A stretch of DNA of 64,000 nt from Natronomonas pharaonis DSM 2160 (GCF_000026045.1 NC_007426.1:682001-746000), one strand, 5' to 3'; positions 33,884 to 43,740 are shown, counted from the stretch's first letter. Notes: generated by a model from the sequence alone, not told the origin. A program made the numbers and translations.

Positions 33884-33975
33884 ACTCCGGCGTAGGGTGC
33901 GCCGATGGAAAACGGTTCCCCCTCCGCCGGACCGGTTCCGGGTCCTTTTTGCTGTCCCGTTACGTCAGCCGGCGT

Positions 33976-35031
33976 ATGCAAGTCGCGGTCGTCTTCCGGG
34001 ACCCGCCGCCGCAATCCGAGCGGACCGGCGCGGTCCGGCTACGGCGCCTTGCGGCCGCCATCCAGTCGGCCGGCCACGAGGTGACCGTCTACTGTCAGCC
34101 CTGGTGGGAGACCGACCAGCGACGCATCGAAATTAACGGCCTCGTCCACGAAGGCGTCGCCTTCGAGCATCCGGCACTCTTCTATACGCGGCTGCCCGGG
34201 GTGTTAGCCCGCCGTGGCCCGGATGTCGTACTCACCTCGGCGTCGCCCCCCGGCGGCGTCGTCGCCGCGTGGCTCGGCGGGCTCTTCGCACGCGCGCCCG
34301 TCGTCTGCGACTGGTACGGCGACGAGCCGAACGCGATGTCCTCTCGGTGGGCTGGCAAGGCGGCGTCGCTGCCGACGCGCGTCGTTGCCCCCTCGGAACT
34401 CCAGCGAACGCGCATCCGCGAACTCGGCGGTACCGAAGCGAACACGACGACAATTCCGCTCGGCATTTCGATGTCAAAAATACAGGCCGCCGACCCGGAC
34501 GAGTTCCGGGACATCGTCTACGCCGGCCACCTCGACGACGACGCGAACCTCGAAAGCCTTCTTTTGGCGCTTGCTGAACTCCGCGATGACGGCGACTGGA
34601 CCGCGACGGTCATCGGCGATGGCCCCAGACGCGACGACTACGAACGCCAGGCCCGCGACCTTCGCATCCTCGACCGCATTGATTTCCGCGGCAACTGCGA
34701 CCGTGCGGAACGAATCGCTGTCTACCGCGGCGCACATACCTTCGTCCAGACGGCCCGGAGAGCCAACTTCGCCGAGGAACTGCTGTGGGCGCTTGCCTGT
34801 GGCTGTGTCGGTGTCGTCGAGATGCAGTCCGACTCCAGCGCCCACGAACTCGTCGAGCGCCGCGAACGCGGCTTCCGGGTGACCGACATGGAGAACCTCG
34901 ACGAAGCGATCGAGGCCGCTTGGGACTGTAGCTACCGTGATATCGACAAGGCCTTCCAGCAGTTCGACCACGCCGCCGTTGCCGGCAAGTATCTCGAACT
35001 CTTCCGCGATTGTGGCGTCGAGTCGCGCTGA
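33976..35031 (+). CDS. GT4-like glycosyltransferase
   Basis: The 351-residue GT-B protein has an N-terminal Rossmann half (MQVAVVFRDPPPQSERTGAV, RLRRLAAAIQSAGHEVTVYC) and a C-terminal half with VYAGHLDDDANLESLLLAL, VIGDGPRRDDYERQARDL and FAEELLWALACGCVGVVE, the EX7E-type region of family 4. The start at 33976 is preferred because the fold begins there. It is predicted cytoplasmic. Donor and acceptor are unknown; it sits alone, so a role in surface glycan synthesis is only a guess. Confidence 0.85.
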   Translation: MQVAVVFRDPPPQSERTGAVRLRRLAAAIQSAGHEVTVYCQPWWETDQRRIEINGLVHEGVAFEHPALFYTRLPGVLARRGPDVVLTSASPPGGVVAAWLGGLFARAPVVCDWYGDEPNAMSSRWAGKAASLPTRVVAPSELQRTRIRELGGTEANTTTIPLGISMSKIQAADPDEFRDIVYAGHLDDDANLESLLLALAELRDDGDWTATVIGDGPRRDDYERQARDLRILDRIDFRGNCDRAERIAVYRGAHTFVQTARRANFAEELLWALACGCVGVVEMQSDSSAHELVERRERGFRVTDMENLDEAIEAAWDCSYRDIDKAFQQFDHAAVAGKYLELFRDCGVESR

Positions 35032-35036
35032 GGCTG

Positions 35037-37475
35037 TTACTCGGTGAACGCCTCGGGGTCGCTGGCCGCCGCCGCGGTCTTGACTGCGGCGACGTTCTCC
35101 GCAACGTCGTGTACGCGAACGATGTCCGCGCCGCGTTCGGCCGCCAGCGCGCTGGCGGCGACAGTCGCCGAGAGTCGCTCGTCGGCACTGTCGCGGTCGA
35201 CAAGCCCGAACATCGACTTCCGGGAGTGGCCGACAAGCACTGGACAGCCGAGGGCGGTGAACGCTTTGAGCCGTCCGAGCAGCTCGAAGCTCTCCGCCGG
35301 CGACTTCCCGAAGCCAAGCCCCGGGTCGATGATAATCTGCTCGCGGTCCAGTCCGGCCTTTTCAGCCAGCAGCACCCGTTCGGACAGCGCCGCGACCGTA
35401 TCGGCGACGACATCGTCGTACTCGATGTCGGCCGCAGGGTCGACCGGCGTGTGTATCGAATGCATCACGACGACCGGCACATCGTAGTCGGCCGCCACGA
35501 GCCGCATGTCCGGGTCCTCTAGCCCGGAAACGTCGTTGAGAATATCCGCACCGGCGTCTAACGCGGCGCGGGCGACCGCCGCCTTCCGCGTGTCGACCGA
35601 TACCAACGCGTCGCTGTCAGCGATGCTCTCGACGACCGGGATGACCCGTCTCTTTTCGGCGTCAACCGGGACCGGCTCCGCGCCCGGGCGGGTTGATTCG
35701 CCGCCGACATCGATGATGTCAGCGCCGGCGTCGACGAGCCGTTCTGCCTGTTCGACGGCGTCGGCGGTGGTGTCGTACCGCCCGCCGTCGTGGAACGAGT
35801 CAGGCGTGACGTTGAGAATCCCCATGACAGCGGTGCCGTCATCCCACGGATACCCGCTGTTGCCCTCCGATTCGCCGTCGGCCGTGGAACGGAGCGCCGC
35901 GCCGAGACGGGCGATGCCCGCACCGTGGTCCGAGAGCGCCCCCTCAAGCCGTTCGAACTGGTCGAGCGTTCCCGAGAGCACGACTTCGGTGAGGTCGTTG
36001 TCGCCGGCGTCGACCCCCGAGACGGCACAGCTACCGCCCAGTCGCCGGAACTCGGATACGACCGTCTCGGCGACGGCCGGCCGCAGCCGAGTGGTGACCG
36101 TCTGGGAGACGCTGTTGCCAGCCGTCCGGGCTGCCTCGGCAGCCGGCACGTCCGCTCGCCGGAGTGTCTCGACAGCAGCCCCCCGGTCGACCATCCGTGT
36201 CGGGACGTAGTGGCGCGTCCAGCGGCGGCGGGCGGCCGCGACGGCGAACAGTGACCCACAGACGATGACGGCGTCGTCCGAGCCGGCGGCCGCAAGCGCC
36301 CGCTCGACGGCGTCTTCGACAGCACCCACAGGTTCGACGGCTGCCGCGCCGCCGACCGCCTCGAAGACCGCTGCCAGCGAATCGGCTGTCTCGGCCCGCT
36401 GGATGTCCGGCCGGCAGGTGTATGCAACCGTGGCGTCGGGCAGTGCTTCGACCATTCCGCGGTGGTCCTTGTCGCACATCGCCCCGAAGACGAGATGGAG
36501 GTCGTCGTACGCAAACGTCGACAGCGTTGCCGCGACGCCGGCACAGCTCCCCGGATTGTGTGCGCCGTCGAGGACGACGAGCGGCTCGCGGTTCATCACC
36601 TCGAACCGCCCCGGCCAGTGGGCGTTCCGCAGCCCACGCTCGATGTCGGCCGTCGAGACGTTTCCGACCGTTCGAGCCAGCGCCGCCGCAACACCGGCGT
36701 TTCGCGCCTGATGTGCTCCCAGGAGCGGTAGCGCCGTCTCGACGTGCCAGTCGTCGCCGTCGAGGACAACGGCCTGTTCGATGTCGTCCCGGCCGCGGTC
36801 CCTGACAGCCACGTCCGCACTGGCGTCGGTACCGACCCGTTCGGTGCTTGCGGCGATATCCTCGATAACTGACAGCGCTTCACCCTCGGCAGCGGTGACA
36901 AGCGGCGCGTCGGCCCCGATGGCCGCCTTGTCGCGGGCGATCTCCGCGATGGTGTCGCCGAGCAGGTCCGAATGTTCAAACGTGACGTTGGTCACGGCGG
37001 CGGCATCGGGGGCAAAGGCGCTCGTGGCGTCGTGTTCGCCCCCGATGCCGACTTCAAGCACGGCGATGTCGACGCCGGCGCGCTCGAAGGTCCGAGCCGC
37101 AAGCCCGGTCATCGCCTCGAAGAACGTCGGCGGCGCACCGTCTGGCATCTCTGTGCGCACGTACGGTTTGATATCCTCGACGTAGTCACAGACCGCCTGC
37201 TTCGAGACGGGCCGGCCGTCGACTCGGACCCGCTCTCTGAGGTCGTCTAAGTGCGGCGACGTGTAGAGGCCGACATCGTAGCCGGCTTCCCGGAGCACGG
37301 ATTCGACCATTCGGGCGGTGCTTCCCTTTCCGTTTGAGCCGCCGACCTGCACGATGTCGATGTCGGTGTCGGCGACGCCCACGTGTTCGAGCAGCCGCCG
37401 TGTCGGCTCGACGCCGGTCCGCGAGGGGTACCGGCGGAGGTCGAAAAGGAAGTTTGCCGCCTCGTGGTACTCCAT
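35037..37475 (-). CDS. folCP: Bifunctional folylpolyglutamate/dihydrofolate synthase - dihydropteroate synthase
   Basis: The 812-residue fusion has residues about 1-420 as a Mur-ligase-like FolC (VGGSNGKGSTARMVESVL P-loop, TNVTFEHSDLLGDTIAEIA, LDGAHNPGS) and residues about 551-805 as FolP (MGILNVTPDSFHDGG, DVGGESTRPGA, IIDPGLGFGKS, VGHSRKSMFG). A linker of about 120 residues between them has its own regular structure (LTEVVLSGTLDQFERLEGAL) and may be an extra domain. Fusion joins two consecutive folate steps. Such FolC-FolP fusions are known in haloarchaea. Confidence 0.93.
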   Translation of the reverse strand: MEYHEAANFLFDLRRYPSRTGVEPTRRLLEHVGVADTDIDIVQVGGSNGKGSTARMVESVLREAGYDVGLYTSPHLDDLRERVRVDGRPVSKQAVCDYVEDIKPYVRTEMPDGAPPTFFEAMTGLAARTFERAGVDIAVLEVGIGGEHDATSAFAPDAAAVTNVTFEHSDLLGDTIAEIARDKAAIGADAPLVTAAEGEALSVIEDIAASTERVGTDASADVAVRDRGRDDIEQAVVLDGDDWHVETALPLLGAHQARNAGVAAALARTVGNVSTADIERGLRNAHWPGRFEVMNREPLVVLDGAHNPGSCAGVAATLSTFAYDDLHLVFGAMCDKDHRGMVEALPDATVAYTCRPDIQRAETADSLAAVFEAVGGAAAVEPVGAVEDAVERALAAAGSDDAVIVCGSLFAVAAARRRWTRHYVPTRMVDRGAAVETLRRADVPAAEAARTAGNSVSQTVTTRLRPAVAETVVSEFRRLGGSCAVSGVDAGDNDLTEVVLSGTLDQFERLEGALSDHGAGIARLGAALRSTADGESEGNSGYPWDDGTAVMGILNVTPDSFHDGGRYDTTADAVEQAERLVDAGADIIDVGGESTRPGAEPVPVDAEKRRVIPVVESIADSDALVSVDTRKAAVARAALDAGADILNDVSGLEDPDMRLVAADYDVPVVVMHSIHTPVDPAADIEYDDVVADTVAALSERVLLAEKAGLDREQIIIDPGLGFGKSPAESFELLGRLKAFTALGCPVLVGHSRKSMFGLVDRDSADERLSATVAASALAAERGADIVRVHDVAENVAAVKTAAAASDPEAFTE

Positions 37476-37579
37476 ACTCGGTGCAGTGTGGGGAGAGGCT
37501 TATCGCTTGTTTCTTCGCTCTGTTCTGTGCCGGTCCGGCCGCGCAAACGCTTTTATCCCCGGCGGCAGACGGCGGAACC

Positions 37580-37960
37580 ATGCGCCGCAGACAGGTCCTT
37601 GCTGCTGTCCCAGTCGCCCTCGCCGGCTGCGTTGCCGCCCCCGAACCGGGGCCGCCAACCGGCTCGCCCCCGAACGTCTTTCTCGATGTCGACCGCCACA
37701 CCGAGGGCTTCGAACTGCGCTTTGCCTATGGCAGCCCTGTCACCGACGACAACACCGACCGTCTCTACGTCACTGATGACGCCGCTCGGACGGAAACACC
37801 GTGGGTCGGCGGGGATGGCGCGCCGGCCTCCTTTCCGCTCGAACCGGGCGCTGAACTGTCCGTCGACGCCGACCCCAGCACCGAACACCGGCTCGTCTGG
37901 GTCGCCCTCGACGGTGACCGCAGCGTCTCGCTCGCCCAGTTCGGCGGGGAGGACGAATGA
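37580..37960 (+). CDS. Small exported lipoprotein of unknown function
   Basis: The 126-residue protein starts MRRRQVLAAVPVALAGC, a Tat-like or short Sec signal with lipobox LAGC and Cys17. The mature part is acidic, with FELRFAYGSPVTDDNTDRLY and VSVDADPSTEHRLVWVALDG-like strands, and suggests a small beta-rich domain. I recognise no family. The stop overlaps the next start as ATGA, so the two exported products are made together and may interact. Confidence 0.75.
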   Translation: MRRRQVLAAVPVALAGCVAAPEPGPPTGSPPNVFLDVDRHTEGFELRFAYGSPVTDDNTDRLYVTDDAARTETPWVGGDGAPASFPLEPGAELSVDADPSTEHRLVWVALDGDRSVSLAQFGGEDE

Positions 37961-38892
37961 ACCGCCGCCGGTTTCTCGCTGCCGCTGGCGGCGGCCTCGC
38001 TGCGGGCGCGGCGACGACGCTCGGTGTCAGACTCAACAATGTCCGCTACTACGACCCCAACGGGACCGTTGCTACAGACCTGCCGCCGGGCGAGCGGATT
38101 TTTGCGGCCGCACGGCTGCTCTCCGTGCTCGACCATCGCGCCGTCTCGCGGGTGACTGTTCTCGAAGACGGGACCGACAGCGACCCCTACCGGCGGTCGC
38201 GGTACCGCTACGAGTGGCGTCCCTCGCGCCACCGGTATTTGCTCGTCGCTTCGACGTTTGCGCCGGTCTCCGGCAACCCGCCCCCGACCCGTGGTGGCAT
38301 CTATGCACTGTTGCATCATACGGAGGCGACCGACGCGGCGGCTGACGAGACGCTCCCGGTCGCGACGGTGGCGTTTGCTTCCGCCCGACGAATCATTTAC
38401 GACCCGCTCTGTGACCCGCCCGAGACGGTCGACGCGCGGCCACAGATTGACGACGAACGCCGTCGGGTTATGCGCGGGCCGGGGCTCGGACAGTCCAGCG
38501 ATGACCGCCCGCCACGCCCCGAAGCGGTCCTCTCGGCGGCGGCGACGTGGACACAAACCGACGAGACGGAGACGACGGTCACCTACGAGACGGACAGCCA
38601 CGAGGATTACGTCGCCGTCCCGCCGCTTGTGACGACAGCGACGGCCGTTGGCGACGGGAGCACGATAGCGGCGACGCTGGACCGAGAGACTGGCCGGCTG
38701 CTCGAACTCGATGACCGCCGCGTCGTCGAACAGGAAACCGAGGACGGGCGTCTGCGGGAGTACACCTACCGCATCGAGACGACCTTCGACCAGTACGGCG
38801 CTGTCACGGCTCCGGAACCGGACGGGCCGGTGCCAGACGCCTCGCTTTCGGGGACGCTCGAAGAACTGCTGTCCGACGCGACGCTATATTAA
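37957..38892 (+). CDS. Tat-exported protein of unknown function
   Basis: The 311-residue protein begins MNRRRFLAAAGGGLAAGAAT, a Tat signal with no lipobox Cys. The mature part has a mix of strand and loop segments (SVLDHRAVSRVTVLEDGTDS, RYRYEWRPSRHRYLLVAS, TTVTYETDSHEDYVAVPPLV) and no catalytic motif I know. It is coupled to the upstream lipoprotein, so it may work on the outer face of the membrane with it. The function is not assigned. Confidence 0.75.
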   Translation: MNRRRFLAAAGGGLAAGAATTLGVRLNNVRYYDPNGTVATDLPPGERIFAAARLLSVLDHRAVSRVTVLEDGTDSDPYRRSRYRYEWRPSRHRYLLVASTFAPVSGNPPPTRGGIYALLHHTEATDAAADETLPVATVAFASARRIIYDPLCDPPETVDARPQIDDERRRVMRGPGLGQSSDDRPPRPEAVLSAAATWTQTDETETTVTYETDSHEDYVAVPPLVTTATAVGDGSTIAATLDRETGRLLELDDRRVVEQETEDGRLREYTYRIETTFDQYGAVTAPEPDGPVPDASLSGTLEELLSDATLY

Positions 38893-38896
38893 AAAA
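38891..38896 (-). terminator. T-tract terminator for htpX
   Basis: Six A on the plus strand read as TTTTTT on the minus strand, 12 nt after the htpX stop. Archaeal termination commonly occurs at such T-tracts. The tract touches the stop codon of the convergent exported-protein gene. Confidence 0.5.
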
Positions 38897-38907
38897 GCCC
38901 TACCGTC

Positions 38908-39798
38908 TCAGTAGTGTTGGCGCTCGACGCTCTGGACCGCCTCGATGCGCTTTTCGATTGGCGGGTGGGTCGCAAACAGCTTCTGTAGGGCGGATTTCTC
39001 GCCGCCGAAGATACACAGCGCCGAGACGTTGTCGTCCATCTCGGCCTCCTGGCGTTCGCCGACACTCGAAATCTTATGCAGTGCCCGTGCCATCGCGTCG
39101 CCGCCGACGTGTTGTGCGGCGTCGGAGTCGGCGACGTATTCGCGGTACCGTGAGATGGCGAGGACGAACACCATCGCAATCATCTGTGTGATGATACCGG
39201 CGACGTAGGCCAAGAGGAAATTCCCGATGCCGCCGTCGCGGGTAAACAGGATGGCAAACTGGACCGCAAGCCCGAGCATCGAGGCGATAGACTGGCCGAT
39301 GACCATCATGATGACGTCACGGTTGTCGATGTGTGCGAGTTCGTGTGCGAGGACGGCTTCGAGTTCATCGTGGTCGAGCAACTGGATGAGTTGCTCGGAG
39401 ACGACGACGACGCCGGCTCCACGGCGGCCGACGGCGAAAGCGTTCGGGACACCCATGTCGGCGACCATCAGCCGCGGCTTTTCGAGGTCCATCTCGTCGG
39501 AGATACGCTCGACCGACCGGTGTATCTCCGGATATTTGTCCTCGGGCATGTCCTCTGCCCCGGAGCTCCACAGCGCGGCCTTCTTGCCGACGATGTACTG
39601 GAAGCCCGCGAAGGCGATTGCCCCGAGGAAGATGAGTTCGAGTCCGATGCCGAACCCGTAGTAGGCGATGAGCGCGAGGAGGGCATAGAAGCCGAAGAGA
39701 ATGCTCCCCACGACGGCCATTCTGGCCTTGAGTCCTGCGTGTCGCATGTGTACCCGCAGTACGTCGCTCAAACTCAAATGGCTTCTGGCTTCGGCCAC
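38908..39798 (-). CDS. htpX: HtpX-type membrane metalloprotease (M48)
   Basis: The 296-residue membrane protease has two N-terminal helices (VVGSILFGFYALLALIAYYG and FLGAIAFAGFQYIVGK), the zinc site HELAHIDNRD with a downstream Glu in YREYVADSDAA, and two later helices (ISQM-like VIGQSIASMLGLAVQFAILF). HtpX degrades damaged membrane proteins. The start is GTG at 39798. It is divergent from the MCP-like gene across about 90 bp. Confidence 0.9.
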   Translation of the reverse strand: MAEARSHLSLSDVLRVHMRHAGLKARMAVVGSILFGFYALLALIAYYGFGIGLELIFLGAIAFAGFQYIVGKKAALWSSGAEDMPEDKYPEIHRSVERISDEMDLEKPRLMVADMGVPNAFAVGRRGAGVVVVSEQLIQLLDHDELEAVLAHELAHIDNRDVIMMVIGQSIASMLGLAVQFAILFTRDGGIGNFLLAYVAGIITQMIAMVFVLAISRYREYVADSDAAQHVGGDAMARALHKISSVGERQEAEMDDNVSALCIFGGEKSALQKLFATHPPIEKRIEAVQSVERQHY

Positions 39799-39886
39799 TG
39801 ACGGGCCGGCGGGCGGTTCGACGTACTCGGATTCAGCTATCGAAACACTCTGCGGTGTTTTTCAGGTGCAGGCTGTATGACTGATA

Positions 39887-41092
39887 ATGGATTCGCAGGG
39901 CGAAATTGACCGGCTGACTGAACAGGCCGAGGCGGTGCAGACACACATCGAGGAGACGGTCACGGCGAGCGAAACGCAGGCTGACGCGATTGCGGAGCTT
40001 TCGGACGACGTTTCGGACCTCAGCGCGACGATGGAAGAGATTGCGGCGTCGGCCGACCAGGTCGCCGAAGCGGTCGCTGACGCACGCGAGTTGGCTGAAT
40101 CCGGCGTCGAGGACAGCAGACGGGCCCAATCGACCGCCGAAGAAACGCTGGCGGAAGCCGACGACCTCGTCGAGGCGATTCGCTCTGTCAGCGACCGGAT
40201 GGACGACATCGCCGACATCGTCGACATCATCGCCGACATCGCAGACCAGACGAATATTCTGGCGCTGAACGCCAACATCGAGGCTGCCCGGACCGATGAA
40301 GGCGGCGAGGGCTTTGCCGTCGTTGCCGATGAGGTAAAGAGCCTCGCTGACCAGACAGCGACGAACGCAGACGAGATTCAATCGATGATTGACTCGCTGC
40401 GGTCCCGTACCGACGATGGGCTCTCGGCTGCCGAGCAAACACACGACGCGGTCGCCGAAACCGTCGATGTCGTCGAGGAGATTCTGTCCGCATTGGAGGA
40501 CATCGACGACAAAATAGAGGCTGGCGCCGACGGCACGGAGGAAATCGCCGCCGCCAACGACTCACAGGCCAAGACGGTCGACGAAATCGCTGACCGCATC
40601 GACCGCATTGACGAACGAGCAACCGAGATGCAGTCACAGATGTCCGAAGCGGCGGCGCTTGCGACCGACCAGCGCGAAATCAGCGGCCACATGAAAGGCT
40701 TCATCAACAACCTCCCCGGGTTCGCCTACCGGGTCGAAAACGACGAGGGGTGGCCGATGCTGTTTGCCTCCGACGGTATCGAGGAGCTAACCGGCCACGA
40801 CCCGGCGGCGCTGCTTGAGGGGTCCATCTCGCTCGGCAGTGATGTTATCCACCCTGAGGATTCGGATGCTGTCTGGCAGGCAGTACAGGAGTCACTCGAT
40901 GCGGGCGAGCCTTTCGATATCACCTACCGAGTCCAGACCGTCGAGGGCGACGTACGGGTTGTCCGAGAGCAGGGTCGGGGGGTCTACGGAGACGACGGCG
41001 ATGTCGTCGCGCTCGAAGGGTATCTGTCCGCTGTTGACGCCCAGACGCAGCGACTCTTCGAGGACGACGCCGAGGGAACTCAAAACGCCTAA
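39887..41092 (+). CDS. Soluble methyl-accepting-type transducer with C-terminal PAS domain
   Basis: The 401-residue protein has no membrane segment. Residues about 1-260 are a long coiled coil with the MCP hairpin tip IADQTNILALNANIEAARTD then GFAVVADEVKSLADQT, which contacts CheA/CheW. Residues about 275-385 are a PAS-like domain (NLPGFAYRVENDEGWPMLFA, ITYRVQTVEGDVRVVREQGR). The usual order puts sensors at the N-terminus; here it is reversed. Probably a cytoplasmic sensor feeding the chemotaxis or phototaxis cascade. Confidence 0.87.
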   Translation: MDSQGEIDRLTEQAEAVQTHIEETVTASETQADAIAELSDDVSDLSATMEEIAASADQVAEAVADARELAESGVEDSRRAQSTAEETLAEADDLVEAIRSVSDRMDDIADIVDIIADIADQTNILALNANIEAARTDEGGEGFAVVADEVKSLADQTATNADEIQSMIDSLRSRTDDGLSAAEQTHDAVAETVDVVEEILSALEDIDDKIEAGADGTEEIAAANDSQAKTVDEIADRIDRIDERATEMQSQMSEAAALATDQREISGHMKGFINNLPGFAYRVENDEGWPMLFASDGIEELTGHDPAALLEGSISLGSDVIHPEDSDAVWQAVQESLDAGEPFDITYRVQTVEGDVRVVREQGRGVYGDDGDVVALEGYLSAVDAQTQRLFEDDAEGTQNA

Positions 41093-41285
41093 GTTACTCG
41101 GCGACGCGTCGTCACACATGCGACGCCACGTGCTCGATGGCCGGTCGGAAGCCGACAGCCGCGAGCACACCCAGCGTTTCTTCTCGAAAGGCAAACGTCC
41201 GTAGCACGGTCTGCGGCGGGTGTGGCGTCCCCGTCGCAGGTCGGTTTCGGACGCACCGCCTTCGACCACAGCAACCCCACCAGCC

Positions 41286-42170
41286 ATGACACACGACACG
41301 TTTACCGGCGTCTTCCCCGCGATGACGACGCCGTTCGACGACGAGGAACGCATCGACCACGAAACACTCCGCGACCACGCCCAGCGGCTCGAAGCCGCCG
41401 GTGTCGACGGGCTCGTCCCCGTCGGTACGACCGGCGAGTCGGCGACGATGTCCCACGACGAACACATCGAGGTCGTCGAGACGGTCGTCGATGCCGTCGA
41501 CGATGTGCCGGTTATCGCCGGCTCCGGTTCGAACAACACCCGCGAGGCGCTGGAACTCTCCGAGCGGGCCGCCGACGCCGGCGCCGACGGACTGCTTCTC
41601 ATCTCGCCGTACTACAACATCCCCGAGCCGGAGGGGATGGAAACCCACTACCGGACGGTGGCCGACGCGGTCGACCTGCCACAGATTATCTACAACGTCC
41701 CCGGACGCACCGGCCGGAACATCGCCGTCGAGACGGCCGTGTCGCTGGCCGAACACGAGAATATCGTCGGCTACAAGGCCGCAAGCGGTGACCTCAACCG
41801 CGTCGGCGAAGTTATCGAACGCACCCGCGAAGAGAACTTCGAGGTGCTCTCCGGCGACGACGCGCTGACGCTGCCTATCATCGCCCAAGGCGGGACCGGC
41901 TGTATCTCCGTGTCCGCAAACGTCGAGCCGGAACGGACCGTCGCGCTCGTCGGTGCGGCACTGGAGGGTGACTTCACCCGCGCCCGCGAACTCCAGTACG
42001 AACTCGGCGACCTCTTCCGGACGCTGTTTATCGAGACGAATCCGATTCCGATAAACGAGGCCATGGACATGCGGGATATCCACTCCTCGACGATGCGGTC
42101 GCCGCTCAACCCGCTGCAGCCGGAGCACCGCGAACAGCTACGTGAGGTACTTGCGGACCTCGAACGATGA
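41286..42170 (+). CDS. dapA: 4-hydroxy-tetrahydrodipicolinate synthase
   Basis: The 294-residue aldolase condenses pyruvate with aspartate semialdehyde, the first committed lysine/DAP step. TTPFDDEERIDHETL and LVPVGTTGESATM open it, LISPYYNIPEPEGME holds the catalytic Tyr, YNVPGRTGRN follows, and VGYKAASGD holds the Schiff-base Lys. The ATG at 41286 is preferred over an upstream frame start because the family N-terminus begins there. It is first of dapA-dapB-dapD, with ATGA overlap. Confidence 0.93.
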   Translation: MTHDTFTGVFPAMTTPFDDEERIDHETLRDHAQRLEAAGVDGLVPVGTTGESATMSHDEHIEVVETVVDAVDDVPVIAGSGSNNTREALELSERAADAGADGLLLISPYYNIPEPEGMETHYRTVADAVDLPQIIYNVPGRTGRNIAVETAVSLAEHENIVGYKAASGDLNRVGEVIERTREENFEVLSGDDALTLPIIAQGGTGCISVSANVEPERTVALVGAALEGDFTRARELQYELGDLFRTLFIETNPIPINEAMDMRDIHSSTMRSPLNPLQPEHREQLREVLADLER

Positions 42171-42907
42171 ACGTCGTCGTCGTCGGCGCGACGGGCCGCA
42201 CGGGCAGCGAAATCGTCGCCGAGGCCAGCGAGCGCGGCCACGATGTCAGCGGCGTCGCCCGCTCGCAGACGTCCGTCGGGGACGTACGTGTCTACCCAAC
42301 CGAGGAGTTTCCCGAGCTACTCGACAATGCGGACGCTGTTATCGACTTCACCGTCCCCGAAGCGACGCGCGAACACGTCCAAGCAGCCGCGGCGGCCGGC
42401 GTTCCTTACGTCATCGGCACGACCGGCTTCGACGACGACGGTATGGCGGCGCTCCGGACGGCAAGCGAATCGACGGCTGTACTGAAGGCCTCGAACTTCG
42501 CCCGCGGCGTGCAGGCGTTGCTGCGGGTCGTCGAGGCGGGCGTCGAAGCGCTGCCGGAGTACGACATCGAACTCACCGAAACCCATCACAACGGCAAGCG
42601 GGACGCCCCAAGCGGCACCGCGAACACGATTCTCGATGTCGTCGACGAGACCCGCGATGAGGCGCTGGACCGCACTCACGGCCGTGAAGGAGAACACCGC
42701 CGCGGGGACGACGAGGTCGGCGTCCACGTCCGGCGTGCGGGCACCGTCCGCGGCGAACACGAACTCCTTTTGGCCGGCAACGATGAGGTACTGTCGCTGA
42801 CACACCGCGCCGAATCCCGGCGCGTCTTCGCCGCCGGCGCCGTCGACGCGGCCGAATGGCTCGCTGACCGTTCCGCCGGCTGGTACGACTTCGAGGACAC
42901 AGTATGA
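42167..42907 (+). CDS. dapB: 4-hydroxy-tetrahydrodipicolinate reductase
   Basis: The 246-residue NAD(P)H-dependent reductase has GATGRTGSEIVAEA (dinucleotide fold), the DapB hallmark YVIGTTGFDDDG, ETHHNGKRDAPSGTANTI (substrate and catalytic His/Lys) and HRAESRRVFAAGAV. It is of the usual length for DapB (about 245-270). It overlaps both neighbours by 4 nt. Confidence 0.93.
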   Translation: MNVVVVGATGRTGSEIVAEASERGHDVSGVARSQTSVGDVRVYPTEEFPELLDNADAVIDFTVPEATREHVQAAAAAGVPYVIGTTGFDDDGMAALRTASESTAVLKASNFARGVQALLRVVEAGVEALPEYDIELTETHHNGKRDAPSGTANTILDVVDETRDEALDRTHGREGEHRRGDDEVGVHVRRAGTVRGEHELLLAGNDEVLSLTHRAESRRVFAAGAVDAAEWLADRSAGWYDFEDTV

Positions 42908-43740
42908 GTACGCTCCAATCCGACATCGAAGACCTGCAGCACCGCTATGAGAACGGCCTGACTGCCGACGACGCCGGCAACGAGGAGTATGCCCTCCTCG
43001 ATGAGTTCCTCGCCGCGCTTGAGGCCGGCGAGGTTCGCGCCGCCGAGAAGCGCGACGGCGAGTGGGACGCAAACGGCTGGGTCAAGCAGGGTATCCTCCT
43101 GAACTTCGGCCTGCGGGACATCCAAGCCCACACCCACGGCGGCGTCGACTACCACGACGTACTGCCGCTGCGGGAGACCGACGACCTTCCCGGGCGGGGC
43201 ACCCGAAACACTCCCGATGGAACCGTCATCCGGCGCGGGGCTTACATCGGTGGTGACGCTATCCTGATGAGCCCTGCCTTTGTCAACATCGGCGCGTACG
43301 TCGGCGACGGAACGCTCGTCGACTCCTGTGATACGGTCGGCTCGGCGGCCCAAATCGGCGAGAACGTCAAGCTCGGCGCGAACACGCTTATCGGTGGCGT
43401 CCTCGAACCGGTCGAGGCGGCTCCTGTCGTCATCGAAGACGACGTTTCGCTCGGGGCTGGCTGTCGGGTTACCTCCGGCTTTGTCGTCGGCGAAGGCAGC
43501 GTCGTTGGCGAAAACACGCTGTTGACGCCGCGTATTCCGGTCTACGACCTCGTCGAAGAGGAAGTTATGTACGGCGAACTGCCGCCGGAGCGGCGGGCCT
43601 TTACTCGCTTTGTCGAATCGAGCGTCGGCGACCACGACCTCTTCGACGGCGGCGCGTACAAACCCGCCGTCGTTGCTACACACGTCGAAGAGGACACCTT
43701 GGAAGCGACAGCGCGAGAGGACGCGCTGCGCGACAACTAA
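42904..43740 (+). CDS. dapD: Tetrahydrodipicolinate N-succinyltransferase
   Basis: The 278-residue protein has a left-handed beta helix of hexapeptide repeats (SPAFVNIGAYVGDGTLVDSC, AQIGENVKLGANTLIGGVLE, VVIEDDVSLGAGCRVTSG). It commits the pathway to the succinylase branch. No lysA, dapE or dapF follows; a T-tract and tRNA-Gln end the cluster. Confidence 0.92.
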   Translation: MSTLQSDIEDLQHRYENGLTADDAGNEEYALLDEFLAALEAGEVRAAEKRDGEWDANGWVKQGILLNFGLRDIQAHTHGGVDYHDVLPLRETDDLPGRGTRNTPDGTVIRRGAYIGGDAILMSPAFVNIGAYVGDGTLVDSCDTVGSAAQIGENVKLGANTLIGGVLEPVEAAPVVIEDDVSLGAGCRVTSGFVVGEGSVVGENTLLTPRIPVYDLVEEEVMYGELPPERRAFTRFVESSVGDHDLFDGGAYKPAVVATHVEEDTLEATAREDALRDN

